The position numbers and the translations under genes are program-made. This document shows, piece after piece, positions 1-8,962 of a stretch of DNA of 64,000 nucleotides. Numbering within the stretch: position 1 is the stretch's first letter; each line of letters starts with the position of its first letter. Below the pieces are notes generated by a model. It saw only the letters and a list, made by a program, of their open reading frames with translations. It ran no database searches and was not told the DNA's origin. The stretch comes from Marinifilum flexuosum (GTDB taxonomy: Bacteria > Bacteroidota > Bacteroidia > Bacteroidales > Marinifilaceae): NCBI RefSeq assembly GCF_003610555.1, contig NZ_RAPQ01000008.1, positions 2,100,490 through 2,164,489 of the forward strand, in the 5' to 3' direction.

Positions 1-1
1 G

Positions 2-1594
2 GCCTTTAATGGAAGTAATTTGAAAACCAAGTCCAGACCAAAAATCACAACAAAAAATGCTGGATTGGCAAGTGATATTCTTTGGTGTGTAAATGGTAGT
101 GGACAGCTTTTTACGGTGAATCCGGAAGACATGACGACAGTTCGTAAGCGTGATTTGGCTGAAGGTACGTGGACTGTAGCTATGGATTTTCACAATCATC
201 AGTTTTATACCATCGGACGTGGTAAACCTTACAAGTTGTATCGTTACGATGTAGATGTTGAGAATGATTATGCAGTGTCGGAACCAACCATTATCAATAG
301 CAATTTGGGTTTTGGTGGTCCTCGTTTGGAATATGCCAATGACGAAGGCTTTTTGTATTTTTCTAATAAAGACTACATTTATAAATTAAATCCTACTGAT
401 GGAAGTGTATTGGAAACATTTAATATTGATGATGGATTGAACAATACAGGAGGAGGAGATATTGCAAAAGGAAAAGATGGAAACTGGTACATGTCGACCT
501 TTGGTGGTTTATATGCTTTAACTTTTAACGAGGGCTCGAACGAAGTGAATGCAGTTCGAAAAAGTGCGGATAACTTGCCTTTTACACCAACTTCTTTATG
601 TATCGATACGAAACAAACTCCGGATATTTGGGTTGCTGATAATTTTACACCTTCAAGTTTGTATGTAATGGATACGCAAACAGGAGGGTATGATACCCGT
701 GATCCGGATAATGAATTGGCAATTAATGACCTTACAAAAACACCTTTGGAATACGAGAATGTTGGAGATTCTGACAATGATGGTTGTCCTGATGACATCG
801 ATGAGTTTCCCAATGACCCTGAGGTGTGTCTAAAAACGGTTACGCCAACAAAATATGGATGGGGAAGTCTTGCTTTTGAAGATTTGTGGCCATATAAAGG
901 AGATTATGATTTTAATGATTTGGTGGTAAATTACAGGTATACCATGATGATTAATCTGGATAACAAAGCAGTTCGAATGGAGGCTAAATTATGGGTGAAG
1001 CATGTTAAGGGAGCTTCGTTTAATAATGGCTTTGGTATTCAGTTCGATAATTTGTTGCCAGGTCAGATTGAAAGTGTTACCGGTACAGATATCAGATCAG
1101 ATTACATAGACATACAAGCCAATGGTTTGGAGGCAAATCAGGAAAAAGCTGTTGTTATTGCATTTGATCAGTCGCAGAACTATAGAAATGAAACCAGTGA
1201 ACCTGATCCAGATTATAATGAGCTAACGATTAATATACGATTCACAGAACCTTTGGATTTGGATGAAATTGGAACAAGTCCTTTTAACCCTTTCCTGATT
1301 GTGAATGGAAATAGAACAAAAGAAATTCATTTGTCAAATCATAGTAGAACTTCATTGGGAGAGCCCTATTCCAGTCAAAGTGTAACCAACCTGGATTCAG
1401 ATGGAGATTATAGATCACCCAAAGGATTGCCTTGGGCCATTGCAATTGCTCACGAATTTAAATACACAAAAGAGAAGGTAGAGATTATCGAAGGCTATAA
1501 TCATTTTGCCAAATGGGCCGAGAGTGGTGGAGAATTATACCCTGATTGGTATAAGGATAATGCAGGATACAGAAATACGGATAAAATTGAATAA
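2..1594 (+). CDS. LruC-domain surface protein, 5' end outside window
   Basis: The reading frame is already open at position 2, so the TTG at position 20 is only an apparent start and the true start lies left of the window. About 530 residues are visible. The N-terminal two fifths look like a beta-propeller (repeated short blades with tryptophans and glycines). A thrombospondin-3-like acidic calcium segment follows (DSDNDGCPDDIDEFPNDP). The C-terminal part matches the LruC / DUF4842 domain, with WGSLAFEDLWP followed by YDFNDLVV. Family members are secreted or surface proteins of Bacteroidota with unknown ligand. The gene ends convergently with the flavoprotein gene, with a strong shared hairpin between them. 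The domain call is fairly sure; the function is not known. Confidence 0.8.
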   Translation, partial: AFNGSNLKTKSRPKITTKNAGLASDILWCVNGSGQLFTVNPEDMTTVRKRDLAEGTWTVAMDFHNHQFYTIGRGKPYKLYRYDVDVENDYAVSEPTIINSNLGFGGPRLEYANDEGFLYFSNKDYIYKLNPTDGSVLETFNIDDGLNNTGGGDIAKGKDGNWYMSTFGGLYALTFNEGSNEVNAVRKSADNLPFTPTSLCIDTKQTPDIWVADNFTPSSLYVMDTQTGGYDTRDPDNELAINDLTKTPLEYENVGDSDNDGCPDDIDEFPNDPEVCLKTVTPTKYGWGSLAFEDLWPYKGDYDFNDLVVNYRYTMMINLDNKAVRMEAKLWVKHVKGASFNNGFGIQFDNLLPGQIESVTGTDIRSDYIDIQANGLEANQEKAVVIAFDQSQNYRNETSEPDPDYNELTINIRFTEPLDLDEIGTSPFNPFLIVNGNRTKEIHLSNHSRTSLGEPYSSQSVTNLDSDGDYRSPKGLPWAIAIAHEFKYTKEKVEIIEGYNHFAKWAESGGELYPDWYKDNAGYRNTDKIE

Positions 1595-1616
1595 TGATTA
1601 TTAGATTATAAATGCA

Positions 1617-1655
1617 AACACCCCAAATACAATCAGCTATTTGGGGTGTTGTTTT
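1617..1655. terminator. Bidirectional intrinsic terminator
   Basis: Perfect 13-bp inverted repeat (arms 1617-1629 and 1638-1650, AACACCCCAAATA and its complement) with an 8-nt loop. It is followed by GTTTTT on the + strand and lies between two convergent stop codons at 1594 and 1655. Confidence 0.85.
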
Positions 1656-3154
1656 TATGCTTCTTTTACCTTCTCGGGTTTCCAACTGTTCAATTTAATT
1701 AAATCCGGAAATGCTTTGGGTTTGTATATCGATTTTTCTTCGAAAACCCTTAAACATTCTTGTACTCCTTCACTAATACTTGGGTGAGGATGAACATTTT
1801 GTCGGATGTCTTTTAAGGTTCCTTTTTGAGTGATTTGGTAGGCTATGGAAGTAATTAATGTAGAGGCTTGCGGACCAGCTGCTCTCATTCCTAAAATTCG
1901 ATCATTGCCATCGTCGCTAACAATAATTTTAATAAAACCATCAATCGCACGCATTGCAACTGCACGGTTTACCAAGGAATTCGAGTAAGTAGCCACCTTA
2001 TATGGGATTCCTCTTTTCTGACAAGCTTTCTCGTTTAATCCAACTGCAGCAACCTCTGGCTTAAAGAACATTAGCGTAGACATGTTCGAATAGTCTAGAG
2101 GATACTCCAGATTTCCATACAAAGCTTCTACAATATATCTTCCTTGTAGCTCTCCAACTGAATAAAGCTGTGCGTGACCTGAAACATCACCGGCAGCAAA
2201 AACATTACATGCCTTAAAGTCGTCGGTTGCACAAACCTCGTTGATATTCAAATAACCACGCTCGGTTCTTTCAATACCAACATTTTCAAGACCGATATTA
2301 TCCAGGTTTGGAATTCTACCAATGGCTACCAGCGCAACGTCCACTTCAATTACTTTTGAATGTCCATCCTGGTAATCAAGCACGACTTCCAGAAAATCTG
2401 GTCGTTTTCTAATGCATCTTAAATTGGCTGTATGGTGTATAATTACACCATTATTTTCAAGATTTTTCGACACAAAGCTACTTAAATCATCATCTTCGTA
2501 TGGAATTACCTTGTGCTGTCTATCCAATAAGTGTACTTCGGTTTGATTGTAGTTGGAGAATATGGTAGCAAATTCACAACCAATAATCCCCGAACCTAAA
2601 ATGATCATTCGTTCAGGAAACTCTTTCAGATTCATAATGCCTTCCGAATCGATAATTCTTTCCTGATCAATATCTACGTCAGGCATTGGGCGAGGTCTCG
2701 ATCCGGTTGCAATAATAAAGTTATCGCCATGAACAAGCTCTGTATTCTTTTCAGATTTAACTTCTATGGTATGCGAGTCAATAAATTTTCCCCAACCATG
2801 TTTTAAAGTGATGTTTCCAAACTTTTCAGTTGGGTCTGCATAGGTTTCAATCTGCGAAAGCATTTGCAATTGCTTTTGTTTTGCAGCTTGCATAATGGTT
2901 TTTTGTACCTGCTTGTAATCAACATTCAATCCCGATGCCCGGTACCCCCTCATTACTGATGAGGCAATGGAATAGTCTCTGGAAAGTTCCCACATTGCTT
3001 TTGAGGTAAGAGCTCCGTTCATAATTCCAGCTCCACCAAGATGTTGTGCCTCGATAAGACAAACCGATTTGCCAAAATCAATTGCACGCATTGCTGCCGA
3101 GAAGCCTGCAGGACCACTTCCCAATACAACAAGGTCGTATTTTTCTATACTCAT
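1655..3154 (-). CDS. Class-I pyridine nucleotide oxidoreductase fold without redox cysteines
   Basis: FAD/NAD-binding flavoprotein of the lipoamide dehydrogenase / soluble transhydrogenase fold, 499 residues. I chose the ATG at 3154 because MSIEKYDLVVLGSGPAGF is the usual family N-terminus; the frame runs 29 codons further up without family-like sequence. The FAD GxGxxG is at about residues 11-16, a second dinucleotide fold starts near the GSGIIGCEF motif, and the dimerisation domain ends with HPHPSISE. The site that normally reads GGTCLNVGCIPSK is GGAGIMNGALTSK (residues 40-52), so both disulfide cysteines are absent. Soluble transhydrogenases (SthA) have also lost one cysteine. This suggests hydride transfer between nicotinamide nucleotides or another non-disulfide role rather than lipoamide oxidation. 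The substrate is unknown. Confidence 0.85.
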   Translation of the reverse strand: MSIEKYDLVVLGSGPAGFSAAMRAIDFGKSVCLIEAQHLGGAGIMNGALTSKAMWELSRDYSIASSVMRGYRASGLNVDYKQVQKTIMQAAKQKQLQMLSQIETYADPTEKFGNITLKHGWGKFIDSHTIEVKSEKNTELVHGDNFIIATGSRPRPMPDVDIDQERIIDSEGIMNLKEFPERMIILGSGIIGCEFATIFSNYNQTEVHLLDRQHKVIPYEDDDLSSFVSKNLENNGVIIHHTANLRCIRKRPDFLEVVLDYQDGHSKVIEVDVALVAIGRIPNLDNIGLENVGIERTERGYLNINEVCATDDFKACNVFAAGDVSGHAQLYSVGELQGRYIVEALYGNLEYPLDYSNMSTLMFFKPEVAAVGLNEKACQKRGIPYKVATYSNSLVNRAVAMRAIDGFIKIIVSDDGNDRILGMRAAGPQASTLITSIAYQITQKGTLKDIRQNVHPHPSISEGVQECLRVFEEKSIYKPKAFPDLIKLNSWKPEKVKEA

Positions 3155-3352
3155 AAAATGCTGTTGTTTATTGTTTTTGCTGATAATATTTTGTTTGAAA
3201 TCAAACCATACATAGGAAAAACTCAGCGATTTTGTATGCACCTATGCATTTAAAGCATTAAGATAGAAAGAAAAATTCAACTTCAGTAACTAATGATATG
3301 TTTTGCAGATAAAAAAGTCTTTTTTTATGAAATGAACTTGCTGTATACAAAA

Positions 3353-3376
3353 AGAGACGTATGAATTTACGTCTCT
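3353..3376 (-). terminator. Intrinsic terminator
   Basis: 9-bp stem (3353-3361 with 3368-3376, AGAGACGTA) with a 6-nt loop, followed on the minus strand by TTTTT. It lies just past the stop of the gene at 3399-4058. Confidence 0.7.
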
Positions 3377-3398
3377 GTATTCTAGTACATCAGCTTTA

Positions 3399-4058
3399 TT
3401 AATAAACCAATTCTCCTTTTTTCAATTCCTCATAGGTGAATTTATACAGTATTTTATGAAGTAGAAAGGCTTCGTTTAAGTTTTCATTGGTAAATTCCTG
3501 ATCGTGTTCAATCATATTTGCCAACTCCAAAAGAAACTCATCATCACGTAGGTTTGGATAATCCTGTTCAATAAGGTAAATGTCTGAAAATTGCATAAAT
3601 GGTAATCTACTCAGAACGGCTTTTCTTTGCTCGTTGTAGGTATCTAAATCAGTCGCTTTATTGTCTGAGAAATAGAAATTTTGTAAACTCTCTACGAAGA
3701 AATCATCGAAGCTTTTCATGATGATGATTCGATCCTTTCTTAAGCGAAAAAGTTCACATTTATCACTTTCTGGCTGTAAGCTTTCTTCTTTTTCAATTGC
3801 TTTGCTGATATACAGATATGCAAGATGAGCCAATCCAATATTTTCGTCTTCATCATCAATCATATCCCAATGAATCATCATAATAATTGCTTTACCCAAT
3901 TGGGATACATAAGAGTCTTCCCATAGTAGAAAAGGATTATTTTTAATGGTGGAATAAATATCGCGCAAAGCTGATTTAGAAGCTTTAATTTTTCCATTTT
4001 GTCCATTCTCTATTGCAGCAGAAACCAACTCTTTTAACTCTTCTGTATTTTGTGTCAT
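3399..4058 (-). CDS. Uncharacterised helical cytoplasmic protein
   Basis: 219 residues if started at the ATG at 4058 (MTQNTEELKELV). The frame extends to 4106, but that extension runs through the terminator of the upstream pyrI gene, so the internal start is preferred. The protein has no signal peptide or membrane segment. It is acidic and almost entirely helical by composition, with repeated leucine/glutamate helices. I do not recognise a family. It follows pyrB-pyrI on the same strand, but the hairpin between them suggests separate transcription. Confidence 0.7.
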   Translation of the reverse strand: MTQNTEELKELVSAAIENGQNGKIKASKSALRDIYSTIKNNPFLLWEDSYVSQLGKAIIMMIHWDMIDDEDENIGLAHLAYLYISKAIEKEESLQPESDKCELFRLRKDRIIIMKSFDDFFVESLQNFYFSDNKATDLDTYNEQRKAVLSRLPFMQFSDIYLIEQDYPNLRDDEFLLELANMIEHDQEFTNENLNEAFLLHKILYKFTYEELKKGELVY

Positions 4059-4094
4059 GATCAATTTATAATTTGCAGCAAAGGTAGAAAAATA

Positions 4095-4119
4095 AAAAAA
4101 GCCCACTAGGGGCTTTTTT
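4095..4119 (-). terminator. Intrinsic terminator of pyrBI
   Basis: Stem of AAAAAAGCCC (4095-4104) with GGGCTTTTTT (4110-4119) and a short loop. On the minus strand it ends in a run of T, about 26 bp beyond the pyrI stop codon. Confidence 0.75.
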
Positions 4120-4144
4120 AACTAACAAGAAAATCACAATGCAA

Positions 4145-4603
4145 TTAAATGATTTCAATATGTTTGTGATCAGTAATTTTTTCGCAATAGTGGCACTTTA
4201 AAGTAATAGGAGTTTTTTCAATTACCTTAAATCTGGTTGTTACAGCCTCTACATTTGTAATACACTTTGGATTCATACATTTTGCAATGCCAATCACTTT
4301 GTCAGGCGACTCAACAATTTTCTTTTCAACTACCTGGTAGTTCTTGATGATGTTTAGTTTTGCATGAGGAGCAATCAATGAGATTTTATTGATTTCGTCA
4401 TCTTCGAAGAATTTTTCAGCAATTTTGATGATGGCTTTTTTACCCAATATTTTACTTTCAAGATTGTTCCCGAAGGTTACAGAATTATCACAATTGTCTA
4501 GTCCAAGTATATTAATTACCTGAAAAAGATATTCTGCTGGAATGTGGTCAATTACAGTTCCATTTTCGATCGCGCTTACTTGTAATTCTTTTTTTGCGTT
4601 CAT
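4145..4603 (-). CDS. pyrI: Aspartate carbamoyltransferase regulatory subunit
   Basis: 152 residues, full length for PyrI. The N-terminal part is the allosteric nucleotide-binding domain, starting with KELQVSAIENGTVIDHIPA. The C-terminal zinc domain carries four cysteines in the usual CxxxxC (CMNPKC) and CxxC (CHYC) arrangement, which joins regulatory to catalytic subunits. The gene lies 33 bp downstream of pyrB in the same direction, as in the classical pyrBI operon. PyrI makes the PyrB trimers sensitive to CTP and ATP, so this organism has the enteric-type feedback-regulated enzyme of pyrimidine synthesis. Confidence 0.96.
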   Translation of the reverse strand: MNAKKELQVSAIENGTVIDHIPAEYLFQVINILGLDNCDNSVTFGNNLESKILGKKAIIKIAEKFFEDDEINKISLIAPHAKLNIIKNYQVVEKKIVESPDKVIGIAKCMNPKCITNVEAVTTRFKVIEKTPITLKCHYCEKITDHKHIEII

Positions 4604-4636
4604 ATTTTGATGTTCTTTTTAGCGTGAAAAATGTGA

Positions 4637-5542
4637 TTATAAATCAAGAGCTTTTGCAATAATTGCCTGGCGTGCATAAACACCATTAAGAGCTTGTTGG
4701 AAATAGTATGCTTTAGGATTTTCATCTACATCAACAGCAATTTCGTTTACTCTTGGAAGTGGATGAAGAATTCTCAGGTTATCTCTGGTATTCTCAAGCA
4801 TATCATTCTTTAGAATGTACACATTCTTCACTTTCTCATACTCCAACGGATCGGCAAAGCGCTCACGCTGAACACGAGTCATGTACAAGATATCAGCATC
4901 ATTAATGATGTCGTTGAACTCGGTGTGTTCATGATATTTAATGTTGTTCTTGTTCATGAAAATCTTGTACGCCAAAGGAATTTCCAATTCTTTTGGAGCA
5001 ATAAAGTGGAAGGTTGGGTTAAAATGCGACATCGCCATTAGCAAGGAGTGAACGGTACGTCCGTATTTTAAATCTCCTACCATAAAGATGTTAAGGTTTT
5101 CCAGAGTTCCTTGTGTTTTGTAAATTGAGTAAAGGTCAAGCATGGTTTGGGTAGGATGCTGATTGGCTCCATCACCTGCATTGATTACCGGAACATCGGA
5201 TACTTCGGAAGCGTAGCGAGCTGACCCTTCAATTGGATGGCGCATAACCACCAAGTCGCAATAATTACTTACCATTTTGGTGGTATCTTTCAAAGTTTCA
5301 CCCTTGGTAACACTTGACGAAGAGGAATCGGTAAATCCTACAATTTTACCACCCATTCTGCTAATAGCAGTTTCAAAACTTAGTCGAGTACGAGTAGATG
5401 GCTCGAAAAAAAGCGAAGCAACAACTTTACCTTCCAATAGGTTGCAGTTTGGATTTTTTTCGAATTCGGCTGCTCTGGCCAATACTTCCAGGATTTCTTC
5501 TTTTGTGTAGTCGTCGATCGATACTAAACTTTTGTTATCCAT
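4637..5542 (-). CDS. pyrB: Aspartate carbamoyltransferase catalytic subunit
   Basis: 301 residues. PyrB condenses carbamoyl phosphate with aspartate, the first committed step of de novo pyrimidine synthesis, in the cytoplasm. The carbamoyl-phosphate loop STRTRLSFE lies near residues 53-61, followed by SSSSVTKGE with the catalytic loop lysine. [14 protein letters not shown] and the aspartate-binding HPLPRVNEI are both present. The start ATG at 5542 gives the typical family N-terminus. The gene is first in an operon with pyrI and sits behind a leader with a strong intrinsic terminator (5592-5639), which suggests control by attenuation. Confidence 0.97.
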   Translation of the reverse strand: MDNKSLVSIDDYTKEEILEVLARAAEFEKNPNCNLLEGKVVASLFFEPSTRTRLSFETAISRMGGKIVGFTDSSSSSVTKGETLKDTTKMVSNYCDLVVMRHPIEGSARYASEVSDVPVINAGDGANQHPTQTMLDLYSIYKTQGTLENLNIFMVGDLKYGRTVHSLLMAMSHFNPTFHFIAPKELEIPLAYKIFMNKNNIKYHEHTEFNDIINDADILYMTRVQRERFADPLEYEKVKNVYILKNDMLENTRDNLRILHPLPRVNEIAVDVDENPKAYYFQQALNGVYARQAIIAKALDL

Positions 5543-5545
5543 TGA

Positions 5546-5803
5546 TTAAAAATTAAAAGTGTATATAAAATGCTTGTTTATTATTCTGCACAAAAAAAAA
5601 CCAACAATTACCGAAATTAATGGTAATGTTGGTTTTTTTGAAAAATATTTTTGAAGGGGATTACCCAAATAACAATCAAGAAAAAACGCCTTGTTATTGC
5701 GTTTACATCGAAATAAATAATGGAAAATGTGAGCGAAGAAGTAATGAAACTTACTTCTTTCTGATATAAATGCGGCTCTAGATTGAATAATTATGTACTC
5801 CAT
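5546..5803 (-). other. Possible pyrBI leader ORF (85 codons)
   Basis: Reading frame on the minus strand running from just after the predicted transcription start, through both leader hairpins, to 3 bp before the pyrB start codon. It is rich in Phe, Tyr and Ile codons (U-rich), with no recognisable protein family. It may be a leader peptide whose translation is coupled to attenuation, as for the E. coli pyrBI leader, or a chance frame in AT-rich DNA. No separate gene is visible in 5543-5932. Confidence 0.35.
5592..5639 (-). promoter_or_regulatory. Candidate pyrBI transcription attenuator (leader terminator)
   Basis: On the minus strand a near-perfect stem (5622-5639 with 5594-5612; one bulged base) with a 9-nt loop is followed by nine T residues (5600 down to 5592). 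That makes a textbook intrinsic terminator 50 nt ahead of the pyrB start codon. A second leader hairpin (5736-5744 with 5751-5759, 9-bp stem) lies near the predicted 5' end. Because the terminator lies between promoter and pyrB rather than after a gene, attenuation is the simplest reading. Confidence 0.65.
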
Positions 5804-5812
5804 TCTAGATTA

Positions 5813-5845
5813 CAAATATAGGTATAATTTATTCGAGAAATCAAA
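5813..5845 (-). promoter_or_regulatory. Bacteroidota-type promoter of pyrBI
   Basis: On the minus strand TTTG (5845-5842) lies 21 nt ahead of TATATTTG (5820-5813). These match the -33 TTTG and -7 TAnnTTTG boxes of Bacteroidota promoters. Initiation would fall around 5807, giving a leader of about 265 nt. Confidence 0.6.
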
Positions 5846-5932
5846 TGAAAACTTGATTAATTATTAACAAATTTTTAATCTTGGCATTATATTGATTATT
5901 AAAAATAGTCTATTGGATTGAGAGATAACAAG

Positions 5933-6544
5933 CTAGGCAGTACGAATATATTCTACTTTTACGCTGGTAATTTTTTCAAATTTTTGAATTAATCTTTCCA
6001 CTTCACTTTGGCGAATGCTTAGTGTAATTTTGCAAGTTAAGTTAAAATCCTGCCCAAGTTGTTCTGGTTGCTCATCCTTTATGATTTTCATGATATCATT
6101 CATTACCAGGTAATCGAAATGTATGTCATAAATATCATTTACTGTTTTGTCTAAAATTTCAGCATTTGAAATGGCATCGGCTGCTGCAGTTTTGTAGGCA
6201 TGAATTAGTCCACTGGCTCCAAGTTTCGTTCCACCAAAATAACGTACCACCACAATAAGAATGTTGGTAAGATCATTGGATAGAATTTGCCCTAAAATGG
6301 GTTTTCCTGCGGTTGAAGAAGGCTCTCCATCGTCGTTGGCACGGAAGTTTTTCTTATCTGCGCCAAGCATGTATGCATAGCAGTGATGACGAGCATCGTA
6401 ATACTCTTTTTTTAGTTTGGCAATGTGTTCTTTGATTTCTTCTTCGGTGCTAACCGGATAAGCATAGGTTATAAATTTACTGCCTTTTTCTTTGTATAAG
6501 CCTTCGCATTGTTGGCTAATGGTTTTATAAGTATCGTTACTCAT
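5933..6544 (-). CDS. YigZ/IMPACT family protein
   Basis: 203 residues from the ATG at 6544. The UPF0029/IMPACT N-terminal domain is clear: KGSKFITYAYPV, then DARHHCYAYMLG, NDDGEPSSTAGKPILGQI and VVRYFGGTKLGASGL. A shorter C-terminal domain of the YigZ type (DUF1949) with a ferredoxin-like fold follows. Eukaryotic IMPACT binds GCN1 and relieves translational stress signalling. The bacterial role is not settled, though ribosome or RNA association is suspected. It is followed only 21 bp upstream by the EamA transporter gene on the same strand, so the two may share a transcript. Confidence 0.9.
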   Translation of the reverse strand: MSNDTYKTISQQCEGLYKEKGSKFITYAYPVSTEEEIKEHIAKLKKEYYDARHHCYAYMLGADKKNFRANDDGEPSSTAGKPILGQILSNDLTNILIVVVRYFGGTKLGASGLIHAYKTAAADAISNAEILDKTVNDIYDIHFDYLVMNDIMKIIKDEQPEQLGQDFNLTCKITLSIRQSEVERLIQKFEKITSVKVEYIRTA

Positions 6545-6565
6545 CAATTCAATAAAACTTGTTTT

Positions 6566-7426
6566 TTAATTTGTAAGGATAAAAATAGCAATAATTGCGA
6601 GTACTATTCCCAAAAGGTTTATTTTGTTTAGTTTTTCTCTGAAAATACCTATTCCTATTAAAACGGAAACTGCAACAATTCCAATATTGATGATGCTAAA
6701 GACAACGGAACTATCGAAGCCTGATTTGTTCAATGAGGCGATTAAAAAGTGCAGAGAACCAAAGTTAACCAATCCCAGGAGAAGACCTCCAATTAATACT
6801 TTTGCTCGAAATAGTTCTTTGAAATTTTGCTTTTTAATGATCAAAACAACAAAACCTGAAATGGCCGCAATAGCGAAGAGTAGGGTAGAGAATATTTCCT
6901 GTCCACCAGATGTAAGGTATTCTTCCTGTGCATATTTTACAAGAGAGTCAACAGTTCCTGCAACAAAGAACAGTAGTATTGGCAGCCACAAATATTTGCG
7001 CTGGGTGGCATCAGTTTGATCTTTATAAATACTTAAAAGTACAGCACTTATGGCCAAAACAAATCCGATAATTTTTTGTGTAGAAATTGCTTCCTGATAA
7101 AATACAATGGAAAAAATCATTGGCAATACAAAAGACATTTTACTAGCTAGTGTTGTAATGGAAATTCCTGCTTTTTGAGTTGATCTCCCAATTATAAAAA
7201 AGGCAGCAATAAAAGCAGTTCCAATTATAAACGAAATGTTAAACCATGGCTGGTGAACAATTTGTGTGAAAGTAATATTTGAATCACTTAAAAGAAATCC
7301 ACAAACAGATGCTGTGATGTAGTTAATTATAATGGCAAGCAGAATATCTACTTTATATTTTTCCAGATATTTAAAGCAAACAAAAATTCCGGCAGAGGAT
7401 AGTATGGCAAAAAGTAAGTATAGCAT
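6566..7426 (-). CDS. EamA/DMT-family membrane transporter
   Basis: 286 residues made almost wholly of hydrophobic helices, about ten in two repeated halves, ending with a short charged tail. The second half carries the typical DMT pattern of closely spaced helices with a conserved glutamate/lysine stretch (FREKLNKINLLGIVLAI). Such proteins export small metabolites, often amino acids or nucleotides; the substrate cannot be told from sequence. The length is normal for the family. It sits directly upstream of the YigZ gene on the same strand. Confidence 0.88.
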   Translation of the reverse strand: MLYLLFAILSSAGIFVCFKYLEKYKVDILLAIIINYITASVCGFLLSDSNITFTQIVHQPWFNISFIIGTAFIAAFFIIGRSTQKAGISITTLASKMSFVLPMIFSIVFYQEAISTQKIIGFVLAISAVLLSIYKDQTDATQRKYLWLPILLFFVAGTVDSLVKYAQEEYLTSGGQEIFSTLLFAIAAISGFVVLIIKKQNFKELFRAKVLIGGLLLGLVNFGSLHFLIASLNKSGFDSSVVFSIINIGIVAVSVLIGIGIFREKLNKINLLGIVLAIIAIFILTN

Positions 7427-7471
7427 TGGTTAGAATTTTGGCGAAAAATAAGGAATGAAACCCAAAAAGAA

Positions 7472-7496
7472 AAGCAGATCCAAAATGAATCTGCTT
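7472..7496 (-). terminator. Intrinsic terminator after dnaA
   Basis: 8-bp stem (AAGCAGAT at 7472-7479 with ATCTGCTT at 7489-7496) and a T-rich minus-strand continuation, 36 bp after the dnaA stop. Confidence 0.6.
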
Positions 7497-7531
7497 CTCA
7501 GGGTAGCAATATAGTATAGTTAGTAATTGAA

Positions 7532-8962
7532 CTACATTTTTAATTTTTTGTCAATTTCATCAATTTGAGTTTTGAATCCTCTATCGGTATCCATTAAGTT
7601 GTTAACTGTTTTACAAGCATGTAATACTGTTGCGTGATCTTTGTTACCAATTTGCGATCCAATTGACGCCAAAGATGCTTTTGTTAAAGTTTTGGAAAAA
7701 TACATGGCAATTTGTCTGGCCTGTACAATTTCTCTTTTTCTTGTTTTTGCCTGAAGAACATCAATAGGCAATGAAAAATGGTCACAAACAACTTTTTGAA
7801 TGTAATCAATAGAAAGCTCACGTTTTGTATTTTTAACCAATTTGTCAATAATACTTGTTGCCAGCTCAAGATTCAATTCTTTTTTATTCAATGTAGATTG
7901 AGCCAATAAGGAAATTAATGCTCCTTCCAACTCTCTTACATTATTGGTAACATTACTTGCAATGTATTCAATAACATCCATGTCAAGAACAATACCATCT
8001 TTGTATGCTTTTTGCTGAAGAATTCTAACCCTTGTATCATAGTCAGGATTTTGAAGATCAGCTGATAAACCCCATTTAAATCGCGATAATAAACGGTTCT
8101 CCATACCTTTCAGTTCTATCGGAGCCTTATCAGAGGTAAGAATTAACTGCTTACCTGATTGGTGCAAGTGATTGAAGATATGGAAGAATGTATTCTGTGT
8201 TTTTTCTTTACCTGCCAATTCTTGAATGTCATCAATAATTAGGACATCAATCATTTGATAGAAGTGAAGAAAATCATTCTTGTTGTTATTGCGAATAGCC
8301 TCAGTAAACTGCGTTTGGAATTTATTGGCACTTACATAAAGTACGGTCTTATCCTGATACAATTCTTTGGTTTTAAGACCAATTGCCTGAGCCAAGTGAG
8401 TTTTTCCTAAACCAGAATCTCCATATAAAACCAATGGGTTAAAAGCAGTTCCCCCAGGGTTTTCAGCAACAGCCACACCTGCTGATCTAGCCAATCTGTT
8501 ACAATCACCTTCAATAAAGTTGGTGAATGAATAATCAGGATTTAACTGAGAATCGATATGTAATTTTTTGATTCCAGGAATTACAAACGGATTTCGAATG
8601 GTTTGTTCTTCCTTATCTGTTGGCATATTAACCGGGCGATTTTTTGTATTCGCAGGATTATTGCCAGGAACAACAACTGAAATAGGCTTAGCATTAGCAA
8701 TGTGATTATTCTCCATTACTACATTGTATTCCAATTTTGCACCATTACCAATTTCTTTTCGTAATGTTTTTCTAAGAATATCAATGTATTGCTCTTCCAA
8801 ATACTCATAAAAGAAATGACTTGGCACTTGTAAAGTCAAGACTTGATTCTCCAAGTTCAAAGGTACGATTGGTTCGAACCATGTTTTGAAGCTAATTGGA
8901 GGAACATTGTCTTTTATTACAGCCAAACAATTATTCCAGACCTGGAAGTGATTATTATTCAT
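7532..8962 (-). CDS. dnaA: Chromosomal replication initiator DnaA
   Basis: 476 residues with all four DnaA domains. Domain I (about 1-80) includes SFKTWFEPIVP. A short linker precedes the AAA+ domain with Walker A GDSGLGKT (181-188), Walker B VLIIDDIQ (about 240-247) and the arginine-finger region NRLLSRFKWG. The C-terminal DNA-binding domain carries the signature DHATVLHACKTV near residues 442-453. It opens the origin by binding DnaA boxes as an ATP filament. The gene is monocistronic, with a terminator after it. No clear cluster of TTATCCACA-type boxes was found in the 390 bp upstream, so the origin is probably elsewhere. Confidence 0.98.
   Translation of the reverse strand: MNNNHFQVWNNCLAVIKDNVPPISFKTWFEPIVPLNLENQVLTLQVPSHFFYEYLEEQYIDILRKTLRKEIGNGAKLEYNVVMENNHIANAKPISVVVPGNNPANTKNRPVNMPTDKEEQTIRNPFVIPGIKKLHIDSQLNPDYSFTNFIEGDCNRLARSAGVAVAENPGGTAFNPLVLYGDSGLGKTHLAQAIGLKTKELYQDKTVLYVSANKFQTQFTEAIRNNNKNDFLHFYQMIDVLIIDDIQELAGKEKTQNTFFHIFNHLHQSGKQLILTSDKAPIELKGMENRLLSRFKWGLSADLQNPDYDTRVRILQQKAYKDGIVLDMDVIEYIASNVTNNVRELEGALISLLAQSTLNKKELNLELATSIIDKLVKNTKRELSIDYIQKVVCDHFSLPIDVLQAKTRKREIVQARQIAMYFSKTLTKASLASIGSQIGNKDHATVLHACKTVNNLMDTDRGFKTQIDEIDKKLKM

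Noticed and set aside
4059-4106. Upstream extension of the helical protein gene at 3399-4058
   Set aside because: It passes through the terminator hairpin of pyrI; the internal ATG at 4058 is better.
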